A stretch of 64,000 nucleotides of DNA, taken from IMG/VR virus record IMGVR_UViG_3300027749_000065, positions 1-64,000 of that record. One strand, 5' to 3'. Position 1 is the stretch's first letter. Every line of letters begins with the position of its first letter. The translations under genes and the position numbers were made by a program. The DNA is from a virus. Below are positions 17,139-24,800 of the stretch, one piece after another. The notes below the pieces were generated by a model. It was not told where the DNA came from. It searched no databases and was given only the letters and a program-made list of their open reading frames with translations.

Positions 17139-17176
17139 AAAACCCAATACTTTATATATGTATTTTTTTATAATAA

Positions 17177-17210
17177 AAAAAACCAATCAATTTTAATGAT
17201 TGGGTTTTTT
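17177..17210 (-). terminator. Rho-independent terminator after the dUTPase C-part
   Basis: The stem AAAAAACCAATCA / TGATTGGGTTTTTT with loop ATTTTAA is followed by a T-run on the minus strand. It ends the broken dUTPase transcription unit 16 bases after its last stop. Confidence 0.8.
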
Positions 17211-17226
17211 AAAAAGTGTGAGATAT

Positions 17227-17526
17227 TTATGATCCAGTACTACCAAATCCACCACTACCTCTATCACTATCAGATAATGTATCTGTTTCAATAAATTTAA
17301 TTTGTGGATAAGGTAAAATAATGATTTGAGCACCTCTATCACCAACTTTGTAATCAGCATCAAATGCATCATGTACCTTTTTAAAGGTAGCTTGGATTTC
17401 ACCTCTATACCCACAATTATGTAAACATAAATTATTTCCAAAGAAATTATGATTTTTTTCTACTGTTAAATGATAAATTGGTTTACTATTAGTTTTTTCA
17501 ATTTTTTTTATTTTGGTATATTTCAT
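17227..17526 (-). CDS. dut: Split intein C-part fused to dUTPase C-part
   Basis: 99 residues in two pieces. Residues 1-37 form a typical Int-C: MKYTKIKKIEK, then PIYHLTVEKNHNFFGNN (block F) and CLHN (block G) ending in Asn. The +1 Cys begins the dUTPase C-part: CGYRGEI (motif III), VGDRGAQIIILP (motif IV) and RGSGGFGSTG (motif V). It lacks motifs I and II, which are in the separate gene at 18403-19110. Protein trans-splicing would rejoin NSVGVVD to CGYRGEI exactly inside motif III. The ATG overlaps the end of the endonuclease gene by 29 bases. Confidence 0.92.
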   Translation of the reverse strand: MKYTKIKKIEKTNSKPIYHLTVEKNHNFFGNNLCLHNCGYRGEIQATFKKVHDAFDADYKVGDRGAQIIILPYPQIKFIETDTLSDSDRGSGGFGSTGS

Positions 17527-18346
17527 TTACTTTATTTTTAATCTTATTTAATGTTATTTTTTTTGTTTTATAATCATTTTCCCATATTATAATGACTTCA
17601 TACCCATTATCGGTTAATAATTTAACCCGTTGATTATCATTTTCCCATATTTCTTTAGCGGTTTTTCTAATTTGTTTATGGTAATAATCGGGATTAAAAA
17701 ATAATGGATTACAGTGCCAATAATCACCATAACATTCAATTAATATTTTATTATTTATTAAAATATCAGGAAATGTTTTTCTTATTTTTAAATCTATAAA
17801 TCCATTTGAATCAACTGTTAAATTTTTAATATTTAATTTTAAAAATTCAAATATTTCTTTTTCAAATTTAGATGTTCTTTTACCAACAAATTTAGACTTA
17901 CACTCATTTGAACAATAACCTTCATCCTCCCAATTTGAACTAATATATACTTTATCACAAGAATTACATTTTCTTTTTATTCTACCTGATAAGTGTTTAC
18001 ATTCATTTGAACAAAATTTAGAAACTTTTCGATAATTCCAAGTTTCATATTCTTTACCACAATGATCACATGAAAATTTATTTTTTTTTAATTTTATAGT
18101 ATTATTATTTTTCTGTTGATTCTTACTTGCACATGATATTGAGCAAAATCTTCTTTTAGTGTAATTTTGAACCTCAACTTCTTTATCACATTCTTCACAT
18201 TTAATAATTTTTCTTTTTCTTAATGGATTTAATATTGTTGACATTGAATTGATTCTACATTCATTTGAACAATATTTTGAATGATCTCTATTTGTTAAAA
18301 ATTCTTTACTACATTGTAAGCATATTTTTTCTTGTTTTTCACACAT
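17498..18346 (-). CDS. Vsr-like homing endonuclease inside the fractured dUTPase
   Basis: 282 residues. The first half holds five Cys-rich fingers of the C..C...YCSN.C type (for example CLQCSKEF..SKYCSNEC, CDHCGKEY..FCSNEC). The second half is a Vsr-type nuclease: FPDILINNKILIECYGDYWHC, then EIWENDNQRVKLL and VIIIWENDY. This is the architecture of the endonucleases found between split-intein halves in fractured phage-type genes. It lies between Int-N and Int-C of dUTPase in the same direction. It has a late-type element of its own and overlaps the Int-C gene. Confidence 0.92.
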   Translation of the reverse strand: MCEKQEKICLQCSKEFLTNRDHSKYCSNECRINSMSTILNPLRKRKIIKCEECDKEVEVQNYTKRRFCSISCASKNQQKNNNTIKLKKNKFSCDHCGKEYETWNYRKVSKFCSNECKHLSGRIKRKCNSCDKVYISSNWEDEGYCSNECKSKFVGKRTSKFEKEIFEFLKLNIKNLTVDSNGFIDLKIRKTFPDILINNKILIECYGDYWHCNPLFFNPDYYHKQIRKTAKEIWENDNQRVKLLTDNGYEVIIIWENDYKTKKITLNKIKNKVNEIYQNKKN

Positions 18347-18363
18347 ATAACCACATTCTATTA

Positions 18364-18375
18364 CAATAAATATCC
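18364..18375 (-). promoter_or_regulatory. Candidate late promoter of the endonuclease gene
   Basis: The minus strand reads GGATATTTATTG, 17 bases before the endonuclease ATG, in the short gap after Int-N. The endonuclease may be expressed separately from dUTPase. Confidence 0.4.
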
Positions 18376-18402
18376 AATAGAATGTAAAAGAATATGATAT
18401 AT

Positions 18403-19110
18403 TTACATAAATCTTAAGATTTCGTCATTTTCTGTTAAATCAAAAACTTTTTTCCATCCTGATTTAGTAAAAACTTCTTTTTCATGTGGTAATTCTACAA
18501 TATCTCCATCTTCTGTGGTGATTCTCAATAAATCTTTATTTTCTACTATCCACATATCTGTAACCATATCAGTTTCTATTGAATTTAATTCTTCGTTATA
18601 TGATAAAATTGGTATTGATATATTTTCAAATAAATCTTCAACATTAATATCCCCATTAATAGTTTTTATTTTTGTTCCAGATGGAACACAATCTACAACC
18701 CCGACTGAATTTGTTAATAGTAAATCATACTTTCTAACAGATGATCTTGGGAACACTAATCCAACATAACCTATAGGTATTTCTAATGCAATTCCAAAAC
18801 CGTATGTTATATCTACATTAGTTTTGTTTATTATTTCAGTTATTGTTAAATCCATTCCCGCATCCCCATCTTTTGAATATGATGGTATAACTGCATTTTC
18901 TTTTAGTTTTTTAATTTTAATCTGTAATGATTTGAGATTAGATGTCATACTTTCTTGTACATCGGTATTTAATTTTGTTAATAGATCATTTAAATCTGTA
19001 ATAAAATTTAAATCAATCTCTTCCTCATCTTCAGATTTTATTTGATTCTCAAAACCTTTTAGTTGTTCAATGTAATCTTTAATCTCTTCTTTTTCCATGT
19101 TCTTTTTCAT
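18403..19110 (-). CDS. dut: dUTPase N-part fused to split intein N-part
   Basis: 235 residues in three parts. Residues 1-70 are a charged coiled-coil extension not found in ordinary dUTPases. Residues 70-140 hold dUTPase motif I (DGDAGMDL) and motif II (FPRSSVRKYD) up to NSVGVVD. The Int-N follows: CVPSGTKIKT (block A, Cys1), ITTEDGDIVELPHEKEVFT (block B with its His) and GWKKVFDLTENDEIL, ending in a stop after 95 intein residues. It lacks motifs III-V. Two Met codons (19110, 19098) could start. The product should trans-splice with the 17227-17526 product to give dUTPase, which removes dUTP and supplies dUMP. Confidence 0.92.
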   Translation of the reverse strand: MKKNMEKEEIKDYIEQLKGFENQIKSEDEEEIDLNFITDLNDLLTKLNTDVQESMTSNLKSLQIKIKKLKENAVIPSYSKDGDAGMDLTITEIINKTNVDITYGFGIALEIPIGYVGLVFPRSSVRKYDLLLTNSVGVVDCVPSGTKIKTINGDINVEDLFENISIPILSYNEELNSIETDMVTDMWIVENKDLLRITTEDGDIVELPHEKEVFTKSGWKKVFDLTENDEILRFM

Positions 19111-19654
19111 CTATTATTGCCAATTCGATTCCTTGTTTAACAATGTTAGTTAATGCCTCGGAATAATATTTAGCTTGTTTATCAGTTTCGTCTTTATCCA
19201 AATTTACAATTGCTTGGAACTCAACTGGTATCAATTTAACCCCATTATTAATTGCATAATAAGCGGATCTTTCACCTGTTCTTAATGAAACAATTTCTTC
19301 ATTAAATTCATACATTTTACCCAAGTTTTTTCTGTGCCATTCACTTGGGTTTGGTTTAAATAAAAAAACCTTACCTATTTGTGAAAGAAATACACACTTA
19401 ATAATGGATTCCTTATTTTGTCTAATTGTTTCAGGTAATAAATCATTAATTTGGATAGCGTATTTACATGCTTTAATCAAATGATTTAATAAACCACCCG
19501 GAAAACAACCATACATCTCCAATGTAGGAGATGCGGGTGAAAGATAAAATCCATCACCTAAAAAATCTAATAATTCAGGGGTAAAGATATTATACTTATT
19601 ATTTGTTTCAATAAACTTCTGTTTATTTGACTCTAATTGTTGTGTTGTTAACAT
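19079..19654 (-). CDS. HD-domain-like protein with altered HD motif
   Basis: 191 residues. GGLLNHLIKACKYAIQIND near residue 53 is the first-His helix of HD phosphohydrolases. The expected HDIGK is replaced by SQIGKVF near residue 91, so the metal-binding HD pair is missing. WHRKNLGKMYEF supplies a later His. The stop overlaps the dUTPase N-part start by 20-32 bases. It is likely a non-catalytic or divergent HD relative, perhaps nucleotide-binding given its position before dut. Confidence 0.6.
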   Translation of the reverse strand: MLTTQQLESNKQKFIETNNKYNIFTPELLDFLGDGFYLSPASPTLEMYGCFPGGLLNHLIKACKYAIQINDLLPETIRQNKESIIKCVFLSQIGKVFLFKPNPSEWHRKNLGKMYEFNEEIVSLRTGERSAYYAINNGVKLIPVEFQAIVNLDKDETDKQAKYYSEALTNIVKQGIELAIIDEKEHGKRRD

Positions 19655-19666
19655 AATTTTTTTATT

Positions 19667-19729
19667 TTATATCGCGTTCTTTTTTTTTTGAGAAATATAT
19701 TTCTCATAAAGTTCAGTTTCTGTTACCAT
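19667..19729 (-). CDS. Possible 20-residue ORF
   Basis: ATG to TAA encoding MVTETELYEKYISQKKKNAI, three bases after the preceding gene's stop on the same strand. It could be a real micro-gene or chance. A 16-base perfect palindrome (19690-19705) lies within it. Confidence 0.25.
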   Translation of the reverse strand: MVTETELYEKYISQKKKNAI

Positions 19730-19732
19730 AAA

Positions 19733-19966
19733 TTAGTCTTTATAAAATTCGGGGGTGTTATTTTTATCAATAACACATTCAATTGGTAATTTAACAATTG
19801 ATAAGGTTTCACTAGATCTGATATCGCCTTCTCTGTATTTTGCTGCGACTAACATTGCTTCCTCGGCAGAATCTGCTTCTAAAGCATACTTTAATTTTTG
19901 AAGACGGTTATTACCGTTTCTGTCTACTTGTTCGGTTTCATAACCGATGGTAACTAAATAATGCAT
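19733..19966 (-). CDS. Small conserved-looking protein, unknown
   Basis: 77 residues: MHYLVTIGYETEQVD, then LKYALEADSAEEAMLVAAKY, a strand-strand-helix layout seen in small phage proteins such as the DUF4494 group. It is the first gene after a host-type promoter. The function is unknown. Confidence 0.6.
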   Translation of the reverse strand: MHYLVTIGYETEQVDRNGNNRLQKLKYALEADSAEEAMLVAAKYREGDIRSSETLSIVKLPIECVIDKNNTPEFYKD

Positions 19967-19986
19967 ATTTTATAATTTTAATAAAT

Positions 19987-20018
19987 CAAATATAAACAAT
20001 ATTTTTTGATTTACCAAA
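19987..20018 (-). promoter_or_regulatory. Bacteroidota-type promoter
   Basis: On the minus strand TTTG (20018-20015), 20 bases, then TATATTTG (19994-19987), upstream of the 77-residue gene and the HD/dUTPase group. It suggests early or middle expression by host sigma. Confidence 0.6.
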
Positions 20019-21245
20019 TTACTTGGTGATATTTTTAAAAAATTCGACCCTATCTTTACACACATTTCTTAATGCGAATTTATCTTTAACAGTTTCATAA
20101 AGTCGATTACCAAGATCTTCAATCATGTTTGGGTTATCAACCAAACGTTTCATATGTTTAGCCCAATCTTTATGGTTTCTATTTGTTTCAACTAACAACG
20201 CATTACCTTTATTATTAAATTGTCCACTATCTACTGCAGATATTAAATCTAAATTATATGGTTTAACATTACTAGCAATCAACGCCTTTTTATGGAAACC
20301 TGCTTCAATGACCTTTAATTGTGATTTATTTGCATTAAAATAAGACTCAACTAATGGTGCTAAAGAAATGTCAAAATAATTATAATTTATTGCATATTTT
20401 GCAACATCTAATGTCCATCTTCTTCTATATGTTTCATTTTCATCTTTATACTCTGGAATCGGTGTAAATGATTTAAGATATGTTTCGTAAGATGAATTAG
20501 TTACTCGATAATTATCGGTAAATATTTGTTCATACTTATACCAAACAGTCTCTTCTGGTTTTATTGGTCTTTGGGTTACTTGTTTTGTTTCTTGGTTGAA
20601 TTCACTAACAGAACCTCTTGTATCGAATCCACATAAAACAAATTGTGTATTTTCAGGTTTTTCATACTGAACACTTGAAATTCCATTTCTAAGTAATTCT
20701 AAGTCATGTAAATGACTACTTCCTCCTAACCATCCAAATCTTATCTTATCAGATTTAGTTGGGTTTGGTTGAAATTGTGATTCTTCATCATTAACCGCAT
20801 TTGGAAATATTATGGTATTTTTTAAACCTAATTTTTCTTTAATTGTATTTGCAAATAGAGATGTTGTTGTGGTGATATAGTCAACCAATCTTAACATCTC
20901 TATTTTTTTCTCGGCAATTTTATGTTCTTTAATTTGGTGGTACATTGGGTGTCTCATATCAACAACCCAAAGGTCATCAATATCCATTACTGTTTTAATT
21001 CCCTTTTCTTTTAACCATTTAATACGGTTAATATTCGCCTCATGAGTAGTAGGTACAACAAAACTATGGAAAACAACTACATTATAATCTTTGAAGAAAT
21101 CATCATTATCTTCAGGATTAAAAGAAATGTCTACGTGTATTTCATCTGAGTAGTTATCACCAATATATCTAAATGGATCTAAAATTCTAAATTTACCCAC
21201 ACCAAATTTATCTGATGGAATTGCTAATATCTTAATTTTTGACAT
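20019..21245 (-). CDS. GT-B-fold glycosyltransferase
   Basis: 408 residues. An N-terminal Rossmann half (KILAIPSDKFGVGKFRILDP; VVVFHSFVV) leads to TVMDIDDLW near residue 88 and TTTTSLFANTI, which are typical of phage GT4-like enzymes. The C-half has RFGWLGGSSHLHDLELL near residue 170 and the donor-site region NKSQLKVIEAGFHKKALIAS near residue 330. It is the third glycosyltransferase in this 8 kb region, with unknown substrate. Confidence 0.78.
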   Translation of the reverse strand: MSKIKILAIPSDKFGVGKFRILDPFRYIGDNYSDEIHVDISFNPEDNDDFFKDYNVVVFHSFVVPTTHEANINRIKWLKEKGIKTVMDIDDLWVVDMRHPMYHQIKEHKIAEKKIEMLRLVDYITTTTSLFANTIKEKLGLKNTIIFPNAVNDEESQFQPNPTKSDKIRFGWLGGSSHLHDLELLRNGISSVQYEKPENTQFVLCGFDTRGSVSEFNQETKQVTQRPIKPEETVWYKYEQIFTDNYRVTNSSYETYLKSFTPIPEYKDENETYRRRWTLDVAKYAINYNYFDISLAPLVESYFNANKSQLKVIEAGFHKKALIASNVKPYNLDLISAVDSGQFNNKGNALLVETNRNHKDWAKHMKRLVDNPNMIEDLGNRLYETVKDKFALRNVCKDRVEFFKNITK

Positions 21246-21295
21246 AAAATTTGTTTATACGTCAATGATAATATATATAATCCAAAAAGAAAAGG

Positions 21296-21985
21296 TTATT
21301 TAGCCTTGTTAACTTTAGTAATTTTTCCTGAAAATACTGAATCACCAACTTTAACAACTAAATTTTCATTTATTGATGTTGTTTTTTGTGCAGTTAATAA
21401 TTGATTTAATTTCTCATCCATTATTTTACGAATGGTATTTTCAATAATAGGCGTTAACGCACTTACAATCTCATTAACATCTTGTTTCGTATGAATTACT
21501 TGTGTTTGTTGTGGTCTTTGTGGTGTTTTCGATTTATTTGGTCCAACACCTTCTTGTTCCATTAATTTTCTTGCTTTATTAACAAAATTAATATCAAGTG
21601 AATCTGCCAATGATATTTGTTGTGGTTGTTGTATAGGGTGTTCTATCATTAGTTTTTTTATGTTTTCAGGTAATTTAGTATTTTGTATTCTATTAACATC
21701 TAAAACATTTGAACTAACAGGTTTTGTTGGTGTTGATCTTGATTCTTCCATCATACCCATCATGTCGTACCCTCCAATTTGTTGTGGCATCATTCTTTGT
21801 TGTGGTATCATTGGTTGATGCATCATTTGATTTGCACCTAATTCTTCTGGTGAAGATTTTAAAATGTTTTCATTAACATTACCTGTTTCATAGTCACCAT
21901 TATCCACTTTATTCATTATTTTTTTCGCCTGTACTAATCTCATCATTAAATCATTTTCTGAGATTACTCCATTTCCTTGTTGCAT
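21296..21985 (-). CDS. Met/Gln-rich protein, probably virion-associated
   Basis: 229 residues. The middle is low-complexity Met/Gln/Pro (HQPMIPQQRMMPQQIGGYD). The C-terminus is ordered: ALTPIIENTIRKIMDEKLNQLL, then NENLVVKVGDSVFSGKITKV. It is in line with the WYL-like and repeat proteins on the same strand. A scaffold or head role is possible from neighbours only. Confidence 0.55.
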   Translation of the reverse strand: MQQGNGVISENDLMMRLVQAKKIMNKVDNGDYETGNVNENILKSSPEELGANQMMHQPMIPQQRMMPQQIGGYDMMGMMEESRSTPTKPVSSNVLDVNRIQNTKLPENIKKLMIEHPIQQPQQISLADSLDINFVNKARKLMEQEGVGPNKSKTPQRPQQTQVIHTKQDVNEIVSALTPIIENTIRKIMDEKLNQLLTAQKTTSINENLVVKVGDSVFSGKITKVNKAK

Positions 21986-22022
21986 ATTTAATATATTTTA
22001 TTAATTATAATTATAATTATTA

Positions 22023-22835
22023 TTATAATAACATTAAAGTTTTAATTCTTTTAATGTTTTCATTTAATTGAGATGTTTGTTTATTTTTTATCTCATCTTC
22101 TGTCTCTTTTTTTAATCTATTTCTAGTTCCTTCACCTGGATTTGTGTTTTTATTTAAAGATGATTGTGATTTTTTCCAATCACTTAATTTTTTGTTATAT
22201 AAATCATTAAATATTTTTTCTTCTTCTGGGTTTTCTTTAGGTTTTTCTTCTGGTTTTGGTTGAGGTAATTCATTAGATGGTTTTATTTCTTTATTTGGTT
22301 CAACAGGAGTTGGTTCAGGTTTTTCGTCTGACTTTGGTTGAGGTAATAGTGGTTCAATTTTTTTAATTGGTTCTTCTGTGGGTTTTGGCTCTTTTTTAAC
22401 TGGTGTCGTTGTTTCCCAATTTGATTTAACGTATGTAACTCTCATCCCACCATATCTTGGGGATTCGTCTCCTTCTTTATAGTTTGGTTTTTTTTGATTG
22501 AATTGTGTGTTTTTATTTACTTCAATCCTACTCATTCTACTAACCATAAATGTTCTCCAACCATGTTCATTAAAACCTTTTTTTGAAACAGATGGTGGTT
22601 GTACATATGCTCTAATAACTAAGTTACCTTTACTATTAATACCCATAGCAACTGCTTCTGCATTAATTCTTCTTCCTTGTTTTACACTTTTTTCTTTTGG
22701 TTTTCTTGGACCCGTATAAAAGAAGGTAATAGGATTCCTATTAACAATTGCATCAACAATTGGTTTATTTTGAGTTGTTTTAAGAATGTTTTGTTCTTCA
22801 AGTATTTTGAAGAATAATTTTTTAGTTATTTCCAT
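22023..22835 (-). CDS. WYL-like domain protein with leader and Pro-rich linker
   Basis: 270 residues. MEITKKLFFKILEE is a leader ending in LxE at residue 14. Residues 26-110 resemble a WYL domain: IVNRNPITFFYTGPRK, GRRINAEAVAMGINSKGNLVIRAYV, and GWRTFMVSRMSRIEV. A long Pro/Glu/Lys linker follows (about 140-220). The last residues, QLNENIKRIKTLML, copy the N-terminal segment of the flavodoxin-like protein. WYL domains usually sense ligands in transcription regulators, so a packaged WYL protein is unusual. Confidence 0.6.
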   Translation of the reverse strand: MEITKKLFFKILEEQNILKTTQNKPIVDAIVNRNPITFFYTGPRKPKEKSVKQGRRINAEAVAMGINSKGNLVIRAYVQPPSVSKKGFNEHGWRTFMVSRMSRIEVNKNTQFNQKKPNYKEGDESPRYGGMRVTYVKSNWETTTPVKKEPKPTEEPIKKIEPLLPQPKSDEKPEPTPVEPNKEIKPSNELPQPKPEEKPKENPEEEKIFNDLYNKKLSDWKKSQSSLNKNTNPGEGTRNRLKKETEDEIKNKQTSQLNENIKRIKTLMLL

Positions 22836-22836
22836 A

Positions 22837-23502
22837 TTAAAAATCTGGATATGTATGTTTAGTTCCGTATTTATTTATTGCCAATTCTGTATTTCTTGTT
22901 AATATATCAGTTATTGAACCTACACTACCATTATTATCTCCTTTACCAAATTCATCACCATCAGAAATAGCGTCTTTATTTTGTGCAGAATATTGATTAT
23001 TTAAACCATATCTATTAAATGAAATAGTTGCGTTTCTATTTAAAATATCAGTTTGAGAACCAATCGATCCATTTTTTTCACCTTTACCAAATTCATCACC
23101 ATCAGAAATGGCATCTTTATTTTGTGCAGAATATTGATTATTTAAACCATATCTATTAAATGAAATAGTTGAATTTCTATTTAAAATATCAGTTTGAGAT
23201 CCGATAGAACCGTTATTTTCACCTTTACCAAATTCATCACCATCGGAAATAGCGTCTCTATTTTGTACAGAATATTCATTATTTAAACCATATCTATTAA
23301 ATGAAATAGTCGCATTTCTATTTAAAATATCAGTTTGAGAACCAATACTACCATTATTATCTCCTTTACCAAATTCATCACCATCAGAAATGGCGTCTTT
23401 ATTTTGTGCGGAATATTCATTAGTTGCACTATATCTGTTAATTACTAATTCTTGTGGTCTTAATTGATTTGCAATAATTTCTAATTGTGTTAATTTTGCC
23501 AT
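22837..23502 (-). CDS. Four-repeat protein, probable virion component
   Basis: 221 residues dominated by four tandem 47-residue repeats. Each contains YSAQNKDAISDGDEFGKG, then NGSIGSQTDILNRN and ISFNRYGLN. The repeats are over 85% alike by eye, with the first and last more divergent. There is no known domain. The Asp/Gly-rich DGDEFGKG turn could bind calcium (speculative). Spacing is one base to each neighbour, within the same operon as leader-bearing proteins. Confidence 0.65.
   Translation of the reverse strand: MAKLTQLEIIANQLRPQELVINRYSATNEYSAQNKDAISDGDEFGKGDNNGSIGSQTDILNRNATISFNRYGLNNEYSVQNRDAISDGDEFGKGENNGSIGSQTDILNRNSTISFNRYGLNNQYSAQNKDAISDGDEFGKGEKNGSIGSQTDILNRNATISFNRYGLNNQYSAQNKDAISDGDEFGKGDNNGSVGSITDILTRNTELAINKYGTKHTYPDF
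22870..23440 (-). repeat. Tandem 141-bp coding repeats (about four copies)
   Basis: The DNA encoding the 47-residue repeats is itself repeated with a 141-base period. Neighbouring copies differ at scattered third positions. Confidence 0.85.
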
Positions 23503-23503
23503 A

Positions 23504-24001
23504 TTAATATGTTATTAATTTTTTTATTTTTTCTATTTCTTCAAAAAGTCCCAATGACGTTATTGGTGTAATAGAAGATTTATGTGAATTACTTTTAATT
23601 AAATTAGTTGGTACGGTAAATCCAAATTTTTTTGTGTGTTTTTTTAGATATGAATTTTTTCTTTCTCCAGTTATTGCAGCCATTTCATCCGCATCTTTTC
23701 TTCCTTCTTTTCTATTGCTAATTAAATCACGTTCACCTTGTAAATGTTTTTTTGACCAATTATCCATTAATTGACCACCGTAAAGATTATATCTAGATAT
23801 ATCTTTAATTTTATCAATTCCTTGTAAATCATGAATAATTCTTTTTAATTGTCCATAAGTTACTTTTTTATCATTTAATATATTTTGTGCACGTTGTACT
23901 CCATGAGTATTCTTATCTTGTAAACCAGTTATTGTGTGGTTAATTAGATTAAGAATATCCTGTGGGACATCAAAAACTCTATCTTTTAATTCTTTATTCA
24001 T
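23504..24001 (-). CDS. Conserved-type phage protein with C-terminal NENI-like helix
   Basis: 165 residues. The body is VTYGQLKRIIHDLQGID, GGQLMDNWSKKHLQGERDLI and GRKDADEMAAITGERKNSYL, a helical protein met in other large phages. It ends GLFEEIEKIKKLITY, matching the NENI(E/K)RI(R/K)xxM module on the WYL-like and flavodoxin-like proteins. It starts in the overlap with the next gene (ATG/TAA at 24001). The role is probably in the head (inference). Confidence 0.6.
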   Translation of the reverse strand: MNKELKDRVFDVPQDILNLINHTITGLQDKNTHGVQRAQNILNDKKVTYGQLKRIIHDLQGIDKIKDISRYNLYGGQLMDNWSKKHLQGERDLISNRKEGRKDADEMAAITGERKNSYLKKHTKKFGFTVPTNLIKSNSHKSSITPITSLGLFEEIEKIKKLITY

Positions 24002-24747
24002 TATTTTAAATGTTTCAAAATATCCTTTAATGATAAATTGTGACTATCCAAACTATTTTTTAATGATTTTATTTGTTTTAACACAATTGGATTAATTTTT
24101 TTTTCTTCATCGATTTCATTGTTAAGAATGTCATTTGATATATTTTTTTTAGATAAAATACTTTCAAGATATTCTTCCATAAATTTTTTAGGGTTTTCAA
24201 CTAATCTAACCTTATCATCTGGTAATTTTTGATCATATCCCATTTGACCTAATCTTTCGATTGCTTCTTCGTGTGTTAACCCTAATTCTTTTGTAAAATG
24301 TCTATATGCTTCTTTAAATCCTTCATCATCACCTAAAGTATCTTCATATCCTAATGATTTACTCATATCTGCTTCTGACATTCCATAATATTTCATGGAT
24401 ACCGCACCGTATGCACTTGATGAACCCATTTGTCCGGTTGACATTTTAACAACTTCATCACTTGTTTTATTATCAGTAACACCTTTTGTATTAAAATTTG
24501 TTGGTTTTTTACCTCTTGCAATGTTTAATTCATCATCAACAATTTCATCCATTTCTTTTTTTGTTTTTTTAACTTTTTTTGGTAAATGTTTAAAATCTGT
24601 TTTATCTGAAAATTCATGAGCCATTTTGTCCCATTTTTTTCTTTCTTTCGGTGAAGATGATTTATCTCCCGCTTTTGCATAAAAAAATTTTTGCTGTGCT
24701 TTTGATTCGAATTTTTCTTCTATTATTTGTTTTATAAAATTATTCAT
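24001..24747 (-). CDS. DUF3008-like, probably head-associated protein
   Basis: 248 residues. MNNFIKQIIEEKF gives a short IxE leader. Residues 15-58 (KAQQKFFYAKAGDKSSSPKE, AHEFSDKTDFKHLPKKV) resemble the small DUF3008 family. The C-half has EAYRHFTKELGLTHEEAIERLGQMGYD. It is the first gene of the minus-strand group 24747 to 21296 and is preceded by a late-type element. No catalytic residues are seen. Confidence 0.6.
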   Translation of the reverse strand: MNNFIKQIIEEKFESKAQQKFFYAKAGDKSSSPKERKKWDKMAHEFSDKTDFKHLPKKVKKTKKEMDEIVDDELNIARGKKPTNFNTKGVTDNKTSDEVVKMSTGQMGSSSAYGAVSMKYYGMSEADMSKSLGYEDTLGDDEGFKEAYRHFTKELGLTHEEAIERLGQMGYDQKLPDDKVRLVENPKKFMEEYLESILSKKNISNDILNNEIDEEKKINPIVLKQIKSLKNSLDSHNLSLKDILKHLK

Positions 24748-24760
24748 TAAATATTGCTTT

Positions 24761-24773
24761 TATATAAATATCA
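24761..24773 (-). promoter_or_regulatory. Candidate late promoter element (leftward)
   Basis: The minus strand reads TGATATTTATATA, 13 bases before the 24747 start. It is back to back with the rightward copy at 24786-24798. Confidence 0.45.
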
Positions 24774-24785
24774 AAACTTATTAAA

Positions 24786-24798
24786 GATATTTATATAA
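24786..24798 (+). promoter_or_regulatory. Candidate late promoter element (rightward)
   Basis: GATATTTATATAA lies two bases before the ATG at 24801. Confidence 0.4.
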
Positions 24799-24800
24799 TT

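Noticed and set aside
17193-17441. Minus-strand frame overlapping the dUTPase C-part
   Set aside because: Its translation has no features, while the overlapping frame contains intein block G and dUTPase motifs III-V.
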